Assembly (NCBI GenBank): GCA_004794785.1
Contig: SJOL01009404.1
Location: 291,202-355,201, forward strand
Reading direction: 5' to 3'
DNA length: 64,000 nucleotides
From: Opisthorchis felineus
Taxonomy: Eukaryota; Platyhelminthes; Trematoda; Opisthorchiida; Opisthorchiidae
The position numbers and the translations under genes are program-made. Positions 1 to 14,894 of this stretch are shown in pieces; the first letter of the stretch is position 1; each line of letters begins with the position of its first letter. The notes beneath the pieces are model-generated. The model was not told where the DNA came from. It worked only from the letters and a program-made list of their open reading frames with translations, and ran no database searches.

Positions 1-3000
1 TTTCTTCACCAGCGGTTCCTTAACGTCGAGTCAGGGTCGATGGTGCAGTGTCTTTCGTCAAGAGCAGAGTGGCAAACTAGGCCTGCCGCGCAGCTAGTGA
101 AATGGTTGTAGTCCTTTTTTCGGATTTTATTTATTCAGATTTCCATACCCATTTTGTCGGATCGACTGACAACAATATTGCCGCCAACGTCTTCATGAGA
201 CGATCTGACCGGTAGTTTAAAGTCTCCCTGCATATCATGAAACAAGAGGGGGTTCATCCAGTTTAAATCCTAGATGCAACTAGACTCACCACGTGTGAAT
301 CAGATAACCCCGGCTTTTTGCACACTATTTTTATTCTTACGTCTTTTACATTTTTTTAATAAAAAGGTATTTCTGTGTACAGTAATATGGGGGTTATAGT
401 GTACGTTAATAGCCCAAAACAAAAAATTGGAAATAACGGTGTTTAGAGGGAATCAGTGCGTTTGTTCAGAGGGACTGAGGAACCCTGGTACATTGAGGCT
501 TATTACTAGCGAGACGGTTCAGCGCATATCATCGGACCTGAGGAAAATGAGTAGCATTCATATTAATACGTCTTGGAAAGACAGTTTAGTCTGAAAAGTT
601 TACCGAGCTTTTCGAGATGCTCCCAAAATGATGCCGAATCCAATTCTGCTGAGTGTTTATTTGTAATCGATGGGCAACGGCTACGCATTGTGTTGAAGCA
701 CATAAGAAGGCCAAACAATTTTGTATGACCACGCATTCATTCAGCTGAAAAGTAGTTCACGTATATTCGAATATCTTATTGGAGATGGTGGGGTCTTTAA
801 AATTCTTACGCGTCAGCTAAGCACCGTTCTCAAAATAACATTTATTGTCGTGTACTTGGGGGAATGCTGAATGCTCAGCACGTGTCCACGTGTCCATATA
901 TGTTGATCTGTTCATCTGTTTGCGGGGTTTTCCGCAAACGTACAGCACGCACCCATCCCTTGGGATTACTGAGCAAGAGCGTTATGCAGCACCACGTAAC
1001 TATTGCAACTGCTTTTCAGCTGATCGCTGAATTATTCCGTCCAAATCCTCGAGTGCGTTCTGCGAGTATCACCAAATCGCTCCAAGGCCACCCAAAAAAT
1101 GCACTCGCGACAGGCAAAGTACTCCTGACTGAACTGCCTAAACAACCCTCTTTCCACTAGGAATATTACGTAAAGACACTGGTCTTGCCATGCTCCACCA
1201 GCCGCAGGTAAAAGTCTATCTAATACGTAACCACAAATATCCTCTAATTTGTAGATAGATTTTAATGACTGAGGTTACTGGCCAAATGTAATACAGGTCT
1301 CCTTTAAATCGTCGTAGTATTTATATTAAAATAACCTGATGAAACTACATCAAGACCATATGAATGAAATGTATGAGTTCTAAAGAAGGCGTGTGCTGGA
1401 GGATAATTCCATGATGAAATTGCATGATGAAATTTGTGATAAAAATGTCTTGAGATGCTTCGGCACCTGGTCTGGAACTTAGTGGCTTAGGCTAAACCTT
1501 GGGATTTTATGACAAACACCAATATTGGTCGAGCTAAGGTTTTTACAGAACTTTTCATTTGCCTGGTAAATGTTCCAGCTGATTGTGTGAAAACTAAAAA
1601 ATTTCGCGTTATCGTCCAAATGCCTGATTTAAGGGGCCTTCAACATTCAACGGTCGCGCTAGATGGAAAATTAAATTTATCCCTAGTTTCTCGCCAAGAG
1701 CGTTCTGTTCAGTTACACTTGCGTCACATTCGCTAATCATCATCGTCGGACAGGCGATAACCTGCACAAGTAGAAGAATGATAATGCCTGCCTGGTGTAC
1801 ACGAAATCTTTTCTTTTTGGCATTGCTTTCGAAATCCGTGCTCTTATGAGCAGTGCTGATTTAGCACACAATCAGATGAAAATTTTGCCAACTAAAGCAG
1901 CGTCAGCGATTATTGATTGGATTTTACCGTTTGATTGGTTTCTGTCAATTCCTAATCTGGATAACTTTGACCGATCATTTCAAGTACATACCAACCATAA
2001 CCTCATGATTATGCCATTAGTAAAATACCGAAAAAGGAAGGAAGAAGGTTTTGGTCCTCACGCGATAGATGTCAGCAGAAAGTAAAATCGATGTTTACAG
2101 AGACAGGTCCTTAAAACAACGATAAGTGGATTTTAAGCACCAAAGAGTTTCGGATAACCCGTTTCTTAAGGGAAATTTCCACGAGCGGAATTTAGGTTAG
2201 TTAACCTCAGAAATGTCATTAAAAGATTGCGGTATTTGAACTGCGCGTCACGGTGACACAGTAGTAGAATGTACTTTATTCTATTTGTACAGTGGCTTTT
2301 AATTCGCATCAAGAGTCTTAAACCTTGGGAAGTTTTATGGCCCACTCAACCTGCAATCAGGAAGTTCAGTCGATTCATATTTCGGTGATGAAAGTGGAGT
2401 TGCATTGAGTAATTTATCGGTTTTACTTTATAGTATAATATTTCAACAACACTTGTCTATCAGTAAGCTGGAATTTACTCTCTCTTTTGCTGATTGCCGA
2501 GTGGGAAGTTTCGAGGCTACTTGTAAGTAAGATATACTTGAGATACTTGAGTAAGATTTACTCAGAATTGAAAGCCCATCTAATGTCATCTGGAATCTAG
2601 TCCCAGAAAAATTATATGCTCTTAAGGATGGAACATAAATTAGGGTCGTTGCACTGATAATTTACATTGTGGGTTAAAGCTGGCCTGTAGCAAGCTAGAC
2701 GTACCATATTTTATACAGTGCTTACAACCTTCAGAAGTGCCTAATTTTAGTTTTGTAAGCCCTTCAAACAATGGGTTCAAAATGCTCCCAATCCGCGAGT
2801 GAGAAAACGTGTTAAATTACCACCCAGTCATGTCAGAAAATTGAGAGCAAATATACGCAAACGCCCTTAGAAACAACGTCATTTGTGGTGATTACAGGAG
2901 TCAATAATGGTGCAATGTGACATGCAGCTATTCGCAATTCCATGATATGCTTAGGTTTTGCCAAACGGAAACGAAATTCGCAGCTCTATGGACAAACCCA

Positions 3001-4531
3001 AAATGAATGCTCTATCCCAGTGGACGTGTTGTGAGCATGCTTTCAGACAAGTCAGCTTCGAATCCTTATATTGAAGTCTTACAGCAGCCACAGGACTTCA
3101 TCTGACAATGTCAGTTTGCTGTTTCATCAATAAAAGACGTGAAATGTGTCTTCCGTTTCCATCTTCAATGAGTTCACCAACGAAAACCGAATTTCCATTA
3201 CACCAGAGGATGGTTGTGATGAAGCATCATGTTTTAACGAACTCGCTCGGCTGGGAAGTGCTGCTCGGTGACTGCAAAACAAGGCTGCAAGTGGTGTATC
3301 ACCTTGAAATGGGTTAATACGTGTTTTTATTGGCTGAAGGATGGTCTATACCAGACACGGGACTGCGTTTACAGTAAACATTCACAGTTTTCTGGACTAG
3401 AAGTTATCTGAGCGACAATCAATTTTGTGAGAACTCAGTGGCAGAAGGACACAAGGCTGGGAACTGGAAAAGCTGTTGAGTAAAGTATGCTGCATGTGAT
3501 GATAGCTGGTCAGAGTGTCTCATTTGACAACAGCGGATGAGTGAGCCCGGTCGCTTGCGTCTATGAGCAGTCTAAAGGAAGTAGCAGCCACGTCGTGTCT
3601 GCATATATGCCTGTTGGCAAAACCTAGTCAGCTGCGAATCCATTTGATTTCCTCTTTTTATGCACTATTGATGTTCACCACTGTTCACGATATACAATTT
3701 AGAAACAGAAAAGACTTTTTTGTTTAGTCGTTTATTGAGGGAAGGACCACTGTAATTGGTAATCGATTTTTACACTATCCTGTTTCACAAAGTCTCCAGT
3801 ATCCCACAATTTACATTCAACTATTATGGCACGTTATACATTAGACAGAACAGAATATTGTGCACATACAGAGCAACTGTAGTGTTTCAAAAATTTTTTT
3901 ACTTTGGGCATCTGTTTCCAGCATCTGCATGTTCGTGTACATCACAGAACATAATCTGATTCCCGGAAGGCTAGTGGTTTCTTACTGGCGTCCTGAGAAC
4001 AAACTAAGGGATTAATTGTCATATTAGGGATTAATTACTTTATCGATTACCTAGAAACCAGCCCAGATTGCCTGCGAAACAATCTTAGTAGAACACCACA
4101 AATTGCCCTGACTACTGACCACTTGAGCATGCGTAAGACCACAACCCGAGATGAAATCAATCTGTTCACAACGATGACAAAAAATTTGGCTGACGGGGCG
4201 TTTGGGTGTGGCCCAACATGAAGCTGATTCATTCAAGCAGGGTCGGTAATTGATGGTGAACATCACATTATAAATTTCCTCTCGAGTGTGGTCCATGAAA
4301 TATTTAGTAGTCACATGTAAGGATGTGTGTTTACGTAATTTTCAGAAACTGCCGAGGTTTTGCCTTAAATGATTTGTAAAAAAGCAGTAATGTTTTGTTC
4401 GACTTGGAAACAAATCGTCACTTAGCAACCACTGACAGGCTTTTTCGCGATAGATGTGCTACGCAGTTTTTCACTGGCACAGTGAAACGGCTGATTGCTG
4501 TATTTTCCTTCGGAATGGGTGAGTAAACCAT

Positions 4532-4625
4532 GGGTCAGGTAGTGTAATGGATAGACCAGCCACGCGAGCGGCTAGGCTTTTTCAACACTATATNATATAT
4601 ATATATAGTTCGAAACCTACTCCAC
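4532..4625 (+). repeat. tRNA-derived SINE remnant or degenerate tRNA-like sequence
   Basis: A D-arm/A-box-like segment (GGTAGTGTAATGGATAGAC) is followed by a possible anticodon stem (AGCC/GGCT around 4558-4574) and, after an inserted AT run at 4590-4607, a B-box-like GTTCGAAACC. Order and spacing fit a tRNA with its variable region blown up by a microsatellite. The single ambiguous base (n) at 4594 lies in that AT run. A functional tRNA is unlikely. It was probably a SINE head, as no matching copy with a body is visible here. Confidence 0.5.
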
Positions 4626-7600
4626 TTTTACTTCCATTTGTAACCCCTGCAGATGAGGCACCACACTTTCTTTAGCAACCGTGAGCAGGTACCCTCGTTT
4701 TCTAGAAAAGAAAATCCGTGTTGGTGGGTTTACGATGCGAATGTATTTAGGGACTAGCAACCGTCAAGTTTAAATATATCTTGCAGCTTCCATTTCAAAA
4801 AAACCGCCCTTGTTGCGTTGATCCGGCCGGCACCCGGATTTTGCATACTATTCTCAGGCGACTGTTGTTCATCAAACAAGTTTGAGAATGTCACCAAAAG
4901 CCACGCAGAACAACAAAAATTATAATACTTAGGGTCGACCTTCGAACAGCAAAGAATATTAGTTATCGTGAAATTCTCCAAACGAACCTAACTGTCTGGC
5001 AATAAGGTTCATACGTTTACCCTGCAAGAACCATTTTGCTCAAGCTACAATACAATGAGACAGCAAATCAACCAATAGAATATGGGCGATGGATGCACAA
5101 CTACAGCGACGCAATTAGTCGTAGTGCGTCAGCATTTGGTAGCAAGGCAAACCGAGCCGAACATTTATCATTGAGCTAGGTTTATTGAAGATTGGCGTGA
5201 TGCCTCCTTTCTGCTTTGAACATTGACAGCAATTTCATGTGTACATTTATTGGTTTTGGTTTGTTTGTGAAGCATTTCTGTAGTCTTCTTTTACCCACAA
5301 CCTTGACTACATGCCTGGGGTAGAAGTAGATAAGTTGTCGAACCTAACGAATGTCTTAAGGTTTTCTGAACATGATAAAATTTCCACACGATCGACAATG
5401 TTCGTTGATCAATTTCCAATTTATCATTGTCACAATCAGCCTATTCTTTGATTCATTCTGCTAGCGTACTGAAAAAAAACATTCTAGGCCGCATGTAGAA
5501 GGGAATAACGGACGACATAATCAATACTTAAACAAAGACGCAAGTAGAAATGATCAGTGTGCAGTACACCAATTTGATAAACATAACAAACGGGAGCTTC
5601 AGAAGATCTCACTTGTTTTTCACTTATACGGAGTCTGTCACCAGGAGATAGAAGAAACTTTAAGGTTTACAACCAGCAAATCACTAAAATAGCTGCAATC
5701 ATTTGCCTATCACCGAATACATGGTCCGATCTTTCATTTAGGGGCTCCCAGTGGTACGTCAGAAAGTGGAATCTAAGCAATGCTTGCTTTGCAAATAAAA
5801 GTCATCAATTTGAGGTCTAAGTCCTTAGGATACTCGAAACTTTTCGTCGAGTGGCTTTTTTCCAGAAACTTCTCTATTCAACTTGCATTTCTTCATGTTA
5901 GGGCATAAGCAAATTTAGTCTACTGAGTAGTGAAAACCACATTTAGCGGGCTGCTTTATCAGAAGAATGCCACCAACGTTAGCCAAGATAAGAACAGAAA
6001 GACGATAAATTGGACTGAGTTCTACTACATTAGAGACTAGAAACCCATCAGTCGTAAGGTGTGCTAAATATGGAGTCGAAACACACTCAAAAATGGATTC
6101 ATAATGCAAGTTGTCGCCGTTATATGCCTCTGAATACTACAGTTTGGTTTGTGATGCTATTTGAGTAGTCTCTTACTACCACAGCGAACGTATCGCAACC
6201 ACTCAGCCTAACTCAACTTTAACTTCCTTATAAATTGCTCCAGTTAACTGTGGTGAAAAGGCCTCTCTGCTTATTAGTCCGCATCGAAACCACGTTTCTA
6301 ATGGACTTCTCAGCTTGTATTCCAACCCTACTGCTTTGGTAATAGGTTTAGTGTAAAGTAGACTGAATTCCTTGTAAGTAGTGTCATACCAGGATGATTA
6401 AAATCTATGTTCGTGAGACAGTGTCAAAATCCTTCGTTCTTATATCCATCTTCCGGATTATGCCTTGAATGCACAACGTGATTACATATATTACGCACTT
6501 CTAGGAGTTGTAGGTAGTGTCTCAAATCGTGCAACTTTCAACAGAATTCGCTGGTGTAATCTTATGTGAAGTACGCCCTTCCAGAAAGGAGCATATTCGG
6601 CAAAAACTGAATAAAATATTGCAGATATAAGAGTTGAAGCAGAACAGGTTTCTTTCAGATTTATTAGACTAGTTAACATATTAGGGATCTGACTGTCACA
6701 CTTGACCGTCTTTTTTTGCAATTACGATAAGTACTAGCCTCTTATTTGTTCCTATTCAGGACAAATTTTTTCAACTCATACATCATACCCAATTGTATCC
6801 CAATTAATAAATTGTTAGACCACTTTATTAGCTCAGTTTGAATTCTACCAGCTATAGAGATTTAATCAATATGGCCATCCTGTTGGCTGGATAAGGTGAC
6901 ATTTTTATCACCGTGAACCTGACACACAAAGTCCATTTTGGATTCTGTTTTGACAAGTTGAGTCCAATTACACACAGCCTAGCGTAACATTTTAAATACT
7001 AGAAATGCCATATCTTTGGAAGATGAATCTTCCAGAGAGTTTAGCACGTTGTCAGTAGGAGGCTTTTACGTTTCTGGAGGTCACGAAGTAGTTCGTTATG
7101 ATCTCAGCTCCATGAGAAACAATGTAGAGGGGTTTTCGGATAGATTCAACATGCAATTAGTAGGAAGCCGTAATTGCTCACATTTGTGCTTGAGTCATAC
7201 ACATATATAAGGTTAGTAGCACCCGGATTACGTGCCTTCTGTGGTCTGCTATTCACCTTATGACACCTGCAACAACAAAGACTCTGTCGTCAGTGGCAAC
7301 AGGCTGATGGTTGTTAAACATCCAACCTATTTAAAACAGCCTTGATGAATGTAACCATTTAGTGTCGTACAAACTCTGTAGTGATTTGGAACAATTAATC
7401 ACTTCCAGTAACCTAGAATGTGCACTGATTCGAGGATTTCTTGGAGCTAACGAGTAAGTTTATGTGCGATTGCTCAAATCGCTATCGAAAAAAATGAGAC
7501 ATCGTAATTACTACAACCGATGAATGCACCTGGTCCTAAGCCGGCAAAAATATCATACTCCATACATTTGTGTTCACATCGCTTCTATTTGATCACTTCG

Positions 7601-7642
7601 AACTGCATCTGATCTGGCATAGTTATTCTTGTCAGCCTACCT

Positions 7643-7978
7643 AACGAGTCCTCTGGCAGAGACGGCCACTCTTATCCTACGATTTTGCACACTGTCACCG
7701 AAATCTAAATTGTTTGAAGCCCAATAACCAATAAAATACGATCGGGTGTGATCTGTTTTTGAAGAAGATTCAGAGGAACTACCACTTGCGTCGTGCGAAA
7801 GGTTCATCTTATTATTGGTATGGATTACAAAGCGTGCTTCATCCGTAGAATTTGATTTAAGGACTGATTTCGACCGTTTCACGTTGATTTTACTTGACTT
7901 GTTTTCTACTGAGCAGCTTCTAGCCAACGAGCAGTGAAACAAAACGGAAATGCAATAAAGCCTAGTTTGGTAAAACAT
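7643..7978 (-). CDS. Weak candidate exon or small ORF, Ser/Lys-rich, unknown function
   Basis: On the minus strand 112 codons are open from ATG at 7978. From about 7922 downward the sequence looks coding-like: Lys/Ser-rich first, then a Ser run (SGSSSESSSKTD), then an aromatic and Arg-containing end. A possible acceptor (TGGCTAG) lies near 7922 and a possible donor (TTAG|GTAGGC) near the stop codon. No family is recognised, and no neighbouring exon was found. A chance open frame in intergenic DNA is at least as likely. Confidence 0.18.
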
Positions 7979-10449
7979 GGGATTTAATGTATAAATTTGG
8001 AGATTCGGTTAGGAGTGCTGAGCCTCAGACTGGAAGTGCAGAGGACAGAGGTAGTGATTGGTTGTAACGTTAGAGAAGGAAGACATCATCGAAAACTAAT
8101 GGAACGACAGTCTCAGTAGGATTACGGCTATGATTACTGCTTGCTTAGTCAGAATGCTGGTTTCAGTTCTCTATGGCTAGTCCTAGTCTTTCCAGCTGAG
8201 CTGGCCAAAAGGCCTGGGTTTACAATAAATTTCGGTCTAATGGGTGGACCGCCGATGAATATGAAATGTAGAAAACGTCATCCACCAAGCTTCGTAACTT
8301 ACCATTAGGAGATCTGCTTACAACGTCATTCAGTCCAGTTGCTTTAACATTCTCCTCATGACGTCTAGATTGTATTGAATAAGACAGGTGAAAAACGCCT
8401 ATGGCATGTAAATGATGAGCGCTGGCAATGCTCTGTGGGTAAAACTTCCTTGTTCAAATGCTACACCACCGGCACCGGAGGACGGGTGCACTTCTACTCA
8501 GTTGACCTAAATTTACAAGGTTAAAAGCAGCCCAAAAGTCCAACAGACCTATGTTTTAAAACCAGGCAACCCTCTTATTAACATAGTTGTTAGCGGCGAG
8601 CTCTGAGAAGTTTGGTCATTTAGCTGACACCTGCAGCCTACAAGCGGCCTGGAGGATAAAAGCGCTCGTATTCTGAGACGCATATGGGGACCTGTTGTGG
8701 GTGACTCAAGTTCTGCCAACGGAAGGGGCAACCAGCGAAACGACTTCTTGACAGTTAAGGCAGTCCTCAGATGTTAAAGTTGCACGTTACGTAACCCAAG
8801 TAACGGCATCACTTCCCATATTTAGAGTGAAAGGACATTTTCATACAGCCCGACCATTTAGTTAAACATCATTTACTCAGAACTCTCTGTGCTCTATAAT
8901 AGCCAGAGTGAACGCGCCATTTTTGCCCGTGCGATAATGACAAAACCTGAAACCGGTAGATAAACAGTCGCAGTGGGCTTGCACTATTGAATTCGTTCCC
9001 CAGATTCAGATGCGCCGATCAACTCCTCCGTCCAAAAAGCAGTAACATATTTACGCAGTGTTGTACTGTTGCTTTGTCTTTCTGCCAGAACAGCTTCCAA
9101 CGGAATATCATAATCACTCATCATAATCTCCCGTTTGACTATGATTGAAAGCTGAGGTGAATTGTGCGCACCGTTCATTGTCTGTCAATTCAGATGTCGC
9201 CTTTTGTACGACCTCAGCTCTCAGGTCACTTTTCATTGTCATTCGCTCACTGAACCCTGAACAACCGTTTTAAGTTTCCTGGAAAATATAAGATACACGT
9301 TACTTTTGGACATCAACTTCTGCCTCAAATGCCAGTATCCTGTAATATCACCTTTTTTACTGTTACCTGCGTCGGATCAAATAATTCAAACGCGTTTTAG
9401 TGCCGTTAGCTTCACTATTTGGTCGAATAGAGTACTCCCAAGCTCACGGGTTCAGGTGCCCCACAGAGCCAGTCAAAATTGTTAAAAGCTTACTTTCTCT
9501 CATTGCTTGAGATGTTAGAGGACGCGGCCCTCGTGCGTGATAACGATGATAGCTCAGTTTTATTTTGCAAGAAAGCTGATTGCTGTTTTACTGCTAAATG
9601 GAAAAGTGAAGTATGGTAAGACGATACATTTATTTACTGCTGTGTGGAATCCCGCTTGATATGCATCAAAGGCTACAAATTTTAAGTGAACATTGTCTGG
9701 TGTGAAAAACGATCAGAAACAATTCAACGAAGTGGTCATGTAATGCATATTCTCAGCTACCGGCACACGAGCATTCAACTCAACAGCAGATACACAGCGT
9801 CTCTAAACGTCAAATGTGCATGAGTTCAACAAATACGGTATCCTAGTGGGACGGATAATTGGCTCAGATCAAACGGTTAGGTCGTTCAGGTGCCTTCAGT
9901 TTACGGGCTACTAAGCATTCATGCAGTCAGTCAATATTTCTCCTTTGTTCTCTCAATTCAAGATTGATTTAAAAGAAAATTGTACGAATGTCGTGCGGAG
10001 CATTCGTCCGTAGTGCCTACATTCTTGATATCTTTAGATTTAAAAAATTCCTACTAGAATTCAAGGGGTCTTATGATGTTTTCCTAATTATTCTCAAGCT
10101 TAAACCAAAATGATAAGGACTGAGTTCATGTTTTCGATATCCTAGAAGCATTCCTGTGTTTTTTATGTCGAGAAACATTCTTCAGCACTGAATGATGAGC
10201 TTATTCTCTATTCTGGGCTTGTATTTTGCACATTCAGGAGTGGTAAAGAAGTGTTTCAGATGTTCAGATTAAGTATTCTGTCGACTCTTGGATGCACCAT
10301 TGATCAGGAAAAATTTAAGCATTCTCAGATGCCCTACTTAAATTAGCAAATCTTTCTCATGAAGATGAACCGTCAAACTGTGATCCGATTGCTTAAGCAT
10401 TTCTGAAGACATTGTTCTGTCTAACTGACACCTCCATGAGTATGGAAGG

Positions 10450-10812
10450 AGAAACGCTCGTTTGCAAGTTACATTCACGTTAACAAGAGATTCAACTGAA
10501 TCTTTTGTTTATGATATCCTTCAACTGAATGTGCTACACAGTGGCCGCCTTGTGTTTAATTTGAAACGTTATGCGAAATATCGCAGTATATTTTCTTGAC
10601 AGAACACAATACAGCACACTCAACAGAGAAAAGCCACAAACGGGTGATTCATTTGAGTTCCTTGTTGGCATCAAAGTAATTTTCAAATGAGTGTGGTTCG
10701 TCAACTCCCTGGAATTTTACTGACCTAGATTTTTGGGACTGAGCTTACACGATGGTCCTCAAGAAGTGGGATAGTGAGCTGTCGAAGGGTTTTCAGAAAA
10801 CTAGAGTAAAGT
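10450..10812. repeat. Foldback repeat family, copy 1
   Basis: The segment shares several blocks with 19441-19824: a block beginning GAATCTTTTGTTTATGATAT, the phrase CAACTGAATGTGCT, ATATCGCAGTAT, CAAATGAGTGTG and a tail with CTCAAGAAG and GGGTTTTCAG. Some blocks match the other copy directly and some match its reverse complement, so the family has an inverted internal arrangement. No open frame or known transposase is visible. It is likely a short non-autonomous element, old and diverged (by eye about 70-75 percent identity over the best blocks). Confidence 0.6.
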
Positions 10813-13800
10813 CTGCCTTGTCAAGCAGAACCACCACCAAAAATTTTAACTCAAGGCCTCCATTCTTACTTGTATTTGTTTTCACCCGTTAGTTAGGAAA
10901 CACCTAACAGAGACAACTAACTGTGAACGTGTATAGAATATACTGTGCGTCTTAACTGTTTAGTTGTCCCCATTTGATTTGACAGATATGTACGTGTGTG
11001 CATGTGTGCATGTGGCCTCATAATTACTTGCTATTCATCGTCCGTTCTCATCACTTCGGGTGTAGGCCGGGTACGGACCCTTTCGCTTTTCACACCAATC
11101 AACGCAAACGGTTTGTGGTATGAACTGTTGCCCACGAGGGATCAGCAGTGTAAATCGATGCGATGGGCAGTCAGGAAACAAATGCCAGTCCCCGAAACAT
11201 CTTCGCGTTACTTCACACGAGTAACCGTCCTCTTAGCCTTGTCACTTTATCTAACTTTATTTGTTACAAAACATTCGTCTGGTTTATAGGAGGTCTATAG
11301 TTGAGTTTATCCATTACACGGCAAACACTAATCTTTTTCTGTGTTCTCAAAATGAACAGGTATGTGATAAATACCCCAACACGTTGTTTCTTTTTCAAGA
11401 TGATTTCATGTGATTCTAGTTTGAAGGAATATAGACCGATCCAAAATAAACGGACACCTTCAGTCTATAAGCACGACAGGTTTTCAAGCACGCCTAAAGA
11501 GGCCATTACAAGTACAGGATATTTTACTTGGCCATCGAATAAGCGTTTCGGTGTCTCAAGGTTATGACGCGTTGCTATGACGACCGCTTAAAGGTGACCT
11601 CTGATTGGCTAGGCGTATCGCGATGACCTGTATAGGCTTTCCTGTGAGTGGTCAGACGACTGCTTTAGTGTGTGGGATAGTTTGAATCATTGAGTCAGAA
11701 CTAAGGGCTGGAATTGAGCTCGCCACGTTGTATGAATTGTGAAGCTAGACCCCGCAATTTTTGGTAATCGCACACTAGGTTCCTTCACACACTGGCGTAC
11801 AATGTTGACAACAGCGGAATATGGCATCTTTACAAGCAATTGAGAATCGCCGCCCACGGACAACTGGAAGTCTTTACACACTGCCCATTGTAAGTGGAGG
11901 AATTTGACAAAGCTCACGTAGATTTATGATGCTCTCTATTCATTTTATTTGATCAAATGCTGGAAGAAGAACAGATATTCACCTAGAAGTAGGAAATTCC
12001 TTGATGTATTTATGGTGTACAATCTGAAATACTTTACATTCTAGATCTTATTCTGTATAAGCACGTGGAGCTTATCCTTTTTGTCGATCCAAGAAACCAT
12101 GGTTTAAATATACTTCCTGTAATAGAAGGCTAATTATACTGAAGAATAAACTCTGAAATTTCATAGATAAACGGATGTGTTGAAATGCTTTAGTTCCGAA
12201 GGTTAGCTATCGAGCAACAGAAGTCAAGTCTGGTGAATCCAGCCGCTATCAACCGTTCAGGAAACATAAAGTTGTGGAGGTAGGAGTTACTGTAGGTTTT
12301 CTGTTGAGGCACCGACTCAAAACCGTTGCAGATAATGGCCGGATGCAAACCGGTATCGTATTAAAACTATGGAGGTCGGTTTCATCCTGCTAGGGCGAAC
12401 CCAACGTTGTGCACTTTGAAGACCTACTGGAATTCGGAAATCTGTGAAATCGAAATATGTCTCCGAAATCTTCAAAGTGAGCCTGAAGAAACCAATGAAG
12501 ATAATTGTTCGCGTTAAGTGTGGTGTCTGCCCCAGAAGAACTCGCTATCGGGATTATCCGAGGAAAATCAAACAGAAAGACGCTTCAATATCTGAGGACG
12601 CAAGTCGGCAAGCGACCATATGTGCTTCTGTGACCACATATGAACAAGGGATATTTCTTAACCTAAGTCGATAAAAAGATTACAGTTTGGATATTTCGTC
12701 TGAGACATGGACAGCAGATACACCTTAGCATACAAATGACTGTGTAGGCGTGTATGTGCATTAGTGCTCCCCAGGTTGCCTTAAAGGTAGCTTCGTCGGG
12801 AATGGCTAGTAATAAAGTTCTTTGAAAGACCCCCTTTTTGGCGACTGATGGGGGACAAACATAGCGTGGACTACTATGTTCTAACAGCTGGACAGTGGAT
12901 TGATACCTGCTTATTTACATCACTTTGGATCCGCACTATGGATATCTCAAATGTATCAAATAGGTTCTGCAGCAGTAGAATCGTTAATTCCAGTTTTTTC
13001 GCCGGAAGACGTCGTCCAAGGCGGTAAATATGTGTTGCGCTTTATTGTTAGCAGTACTGGTTTCACACCAGACACCCAGTTCATTTTTTGGGGCACGAAA
13101 AATCAACAGAAATAACGTAATTACCTGATCATTACCAACAGTTTAACTGCTGTTCTGACTGGAAGTTGTGCTCACCTGTGTTGTCTGAGAATAGGGCATC
13201 CAGTCAAATTCACACTCGGCGGGAAAGATTGGCTTCACTTTGCGGGACTCTACGAAAACATCCGTAGTGGGTTTCTCTTGTTTAATCCGTCGAACAGATC
13301 TTAATGAGCCCCTCAACTAAGGTTGCCCCCTCCCCAAAGTAGTAAGATATTCTCGTATCATTGTGCCGCCGCATTGCCATGTCGTTCGAACAGACTCAGA
13401 CAGCAAAAGTGGTGAACTGCGACCTAAAGGTGTGATTATCTTAAATAACCATTAAAATTCAATATTGGGAGTCAGTGTTTTCTATGCACATATGGAGGCT
13501 ATTGATAATAACCTTCGTTACAGACCGATATACGTGCAGTGACCACAATATAGCTACTGCAAAATGTCTTTCCTCTATGCCCACGTACGAACCACGCAGT
13601 AAACCTGCATCAGTCAACTGTCTTCAATCGCTGAAGCATCTCCTTTTAGAGAAATTGATTTCGTCGTTTCCCGAGGTTTTTGTCTGAATTCATTGACATG
13701 TGGTGGACAGCCTTCCTGGGTCAATGTTTTACCCCACAATCAGTCTCAGCTGATAAAATTACTGCCCTTTCACTTGATCTGTTGTAAGACTTCTGCCTAA

Positions 13801-14872
13801 TAATTCTTGGAGGTGTAGAGCCGTGATTGAGCCACTTTGTGTGGGTGTACTTAGACTTATACAATTAGATGATAGGCTGGAATCGTTTGGCGTCTTTAAC
13901 GAACATGTCCTTGGAAGAGCAAATAATGTTAGCAGCGGCTTGGTTTCGTACAAAGTATAAACCAGCACCCATTTAACATCCTGCGGAATCTCCTAACCGT
14001 GGGAACCAAGCCTTCCAATTTTAACTGGCTCTACTTACTCTCAGAGGTCGTCAGGATGCGCCAAGCCGGACTTGTCGCCTTCTGGTGTTAAGTAGGAACT
14101 TGATCTAGAATAACGACTCCGCTGTCATACTAGATGGTATCAGCAGCTACAATAATTGAGGGTGCTTATTCACAATCTGGCAACAGGAAATCCAAAGATA
14201 ACTTATGGTTATGCCCGTCGAAGGTAGACTTGCGTGTACTTGGTGCAAGCAAGAGCGCTTGTACAAATGAATGTACAGAAGTGCTAAAATTAGTCCCGAA
14301 AGTTTCAGAAATACATGCCATTATGTTCAGGATCGAAAGAGTCCCAAAATCTTGTCTTAGTATGACCGCCACACTGTTCAACCGTGCATCAGGACACTTA
14401 AAATTGGTTAGGAGAGAATTATGTTCGCAAGACAGATTCGTATTGACAAATACAACTGCAAATACGGTCTACATTGATTTTTAATCTCCCAGACAGAGGC
14501 TTTCAATGCTGATGTCAACTATATATGAAGCTGCCAACTTCATACCTCTTAGCATAATTTGTTGAAATACTGCACCCAAACATTTGACTCCGGGGCAAAT
14601 TGTGGTATACCGGTCAAGGCCCTGGGACAATTCCACTTTTCAAAACTTCATTCTTTTCCTAACGGACTTATTTTGTGTTTACTACCTATGTTGTGGAATG
14701 TGGAACAGAATATTCTGGACAAAAGATAGACCCACATGCGGATTCAGTGAACAGCACCGTCTTGGCGCACTTGTCCAATTCGTCCAGTGATTTCCGCAGA
14801 AATTTGTGATGCCCATCACGAAACCGTGCGGCACTACGCCGATCCATTTCTATCACAAACAGGGTTAAGTGG

Positions 14873-14894
14873 AACCAACCAACCAACCAACCAA
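14873..14894. repeat. AACC tetranucleotide microsatellite
   Basis: Five and a half tandem copies of AACC. The surrounding minus-strand open frame (14686-14955) translates the repeat as Trp/Leu/Val-rich noise and is not taken as a gene. Confidence 0.9.

Noticed and set aside
14134..14484. 116-codon open frame, + strand
   Set aside because: No motif, no splice partner and no coding-like amino-acid bias; overlaps an equally open frame on the other strand.
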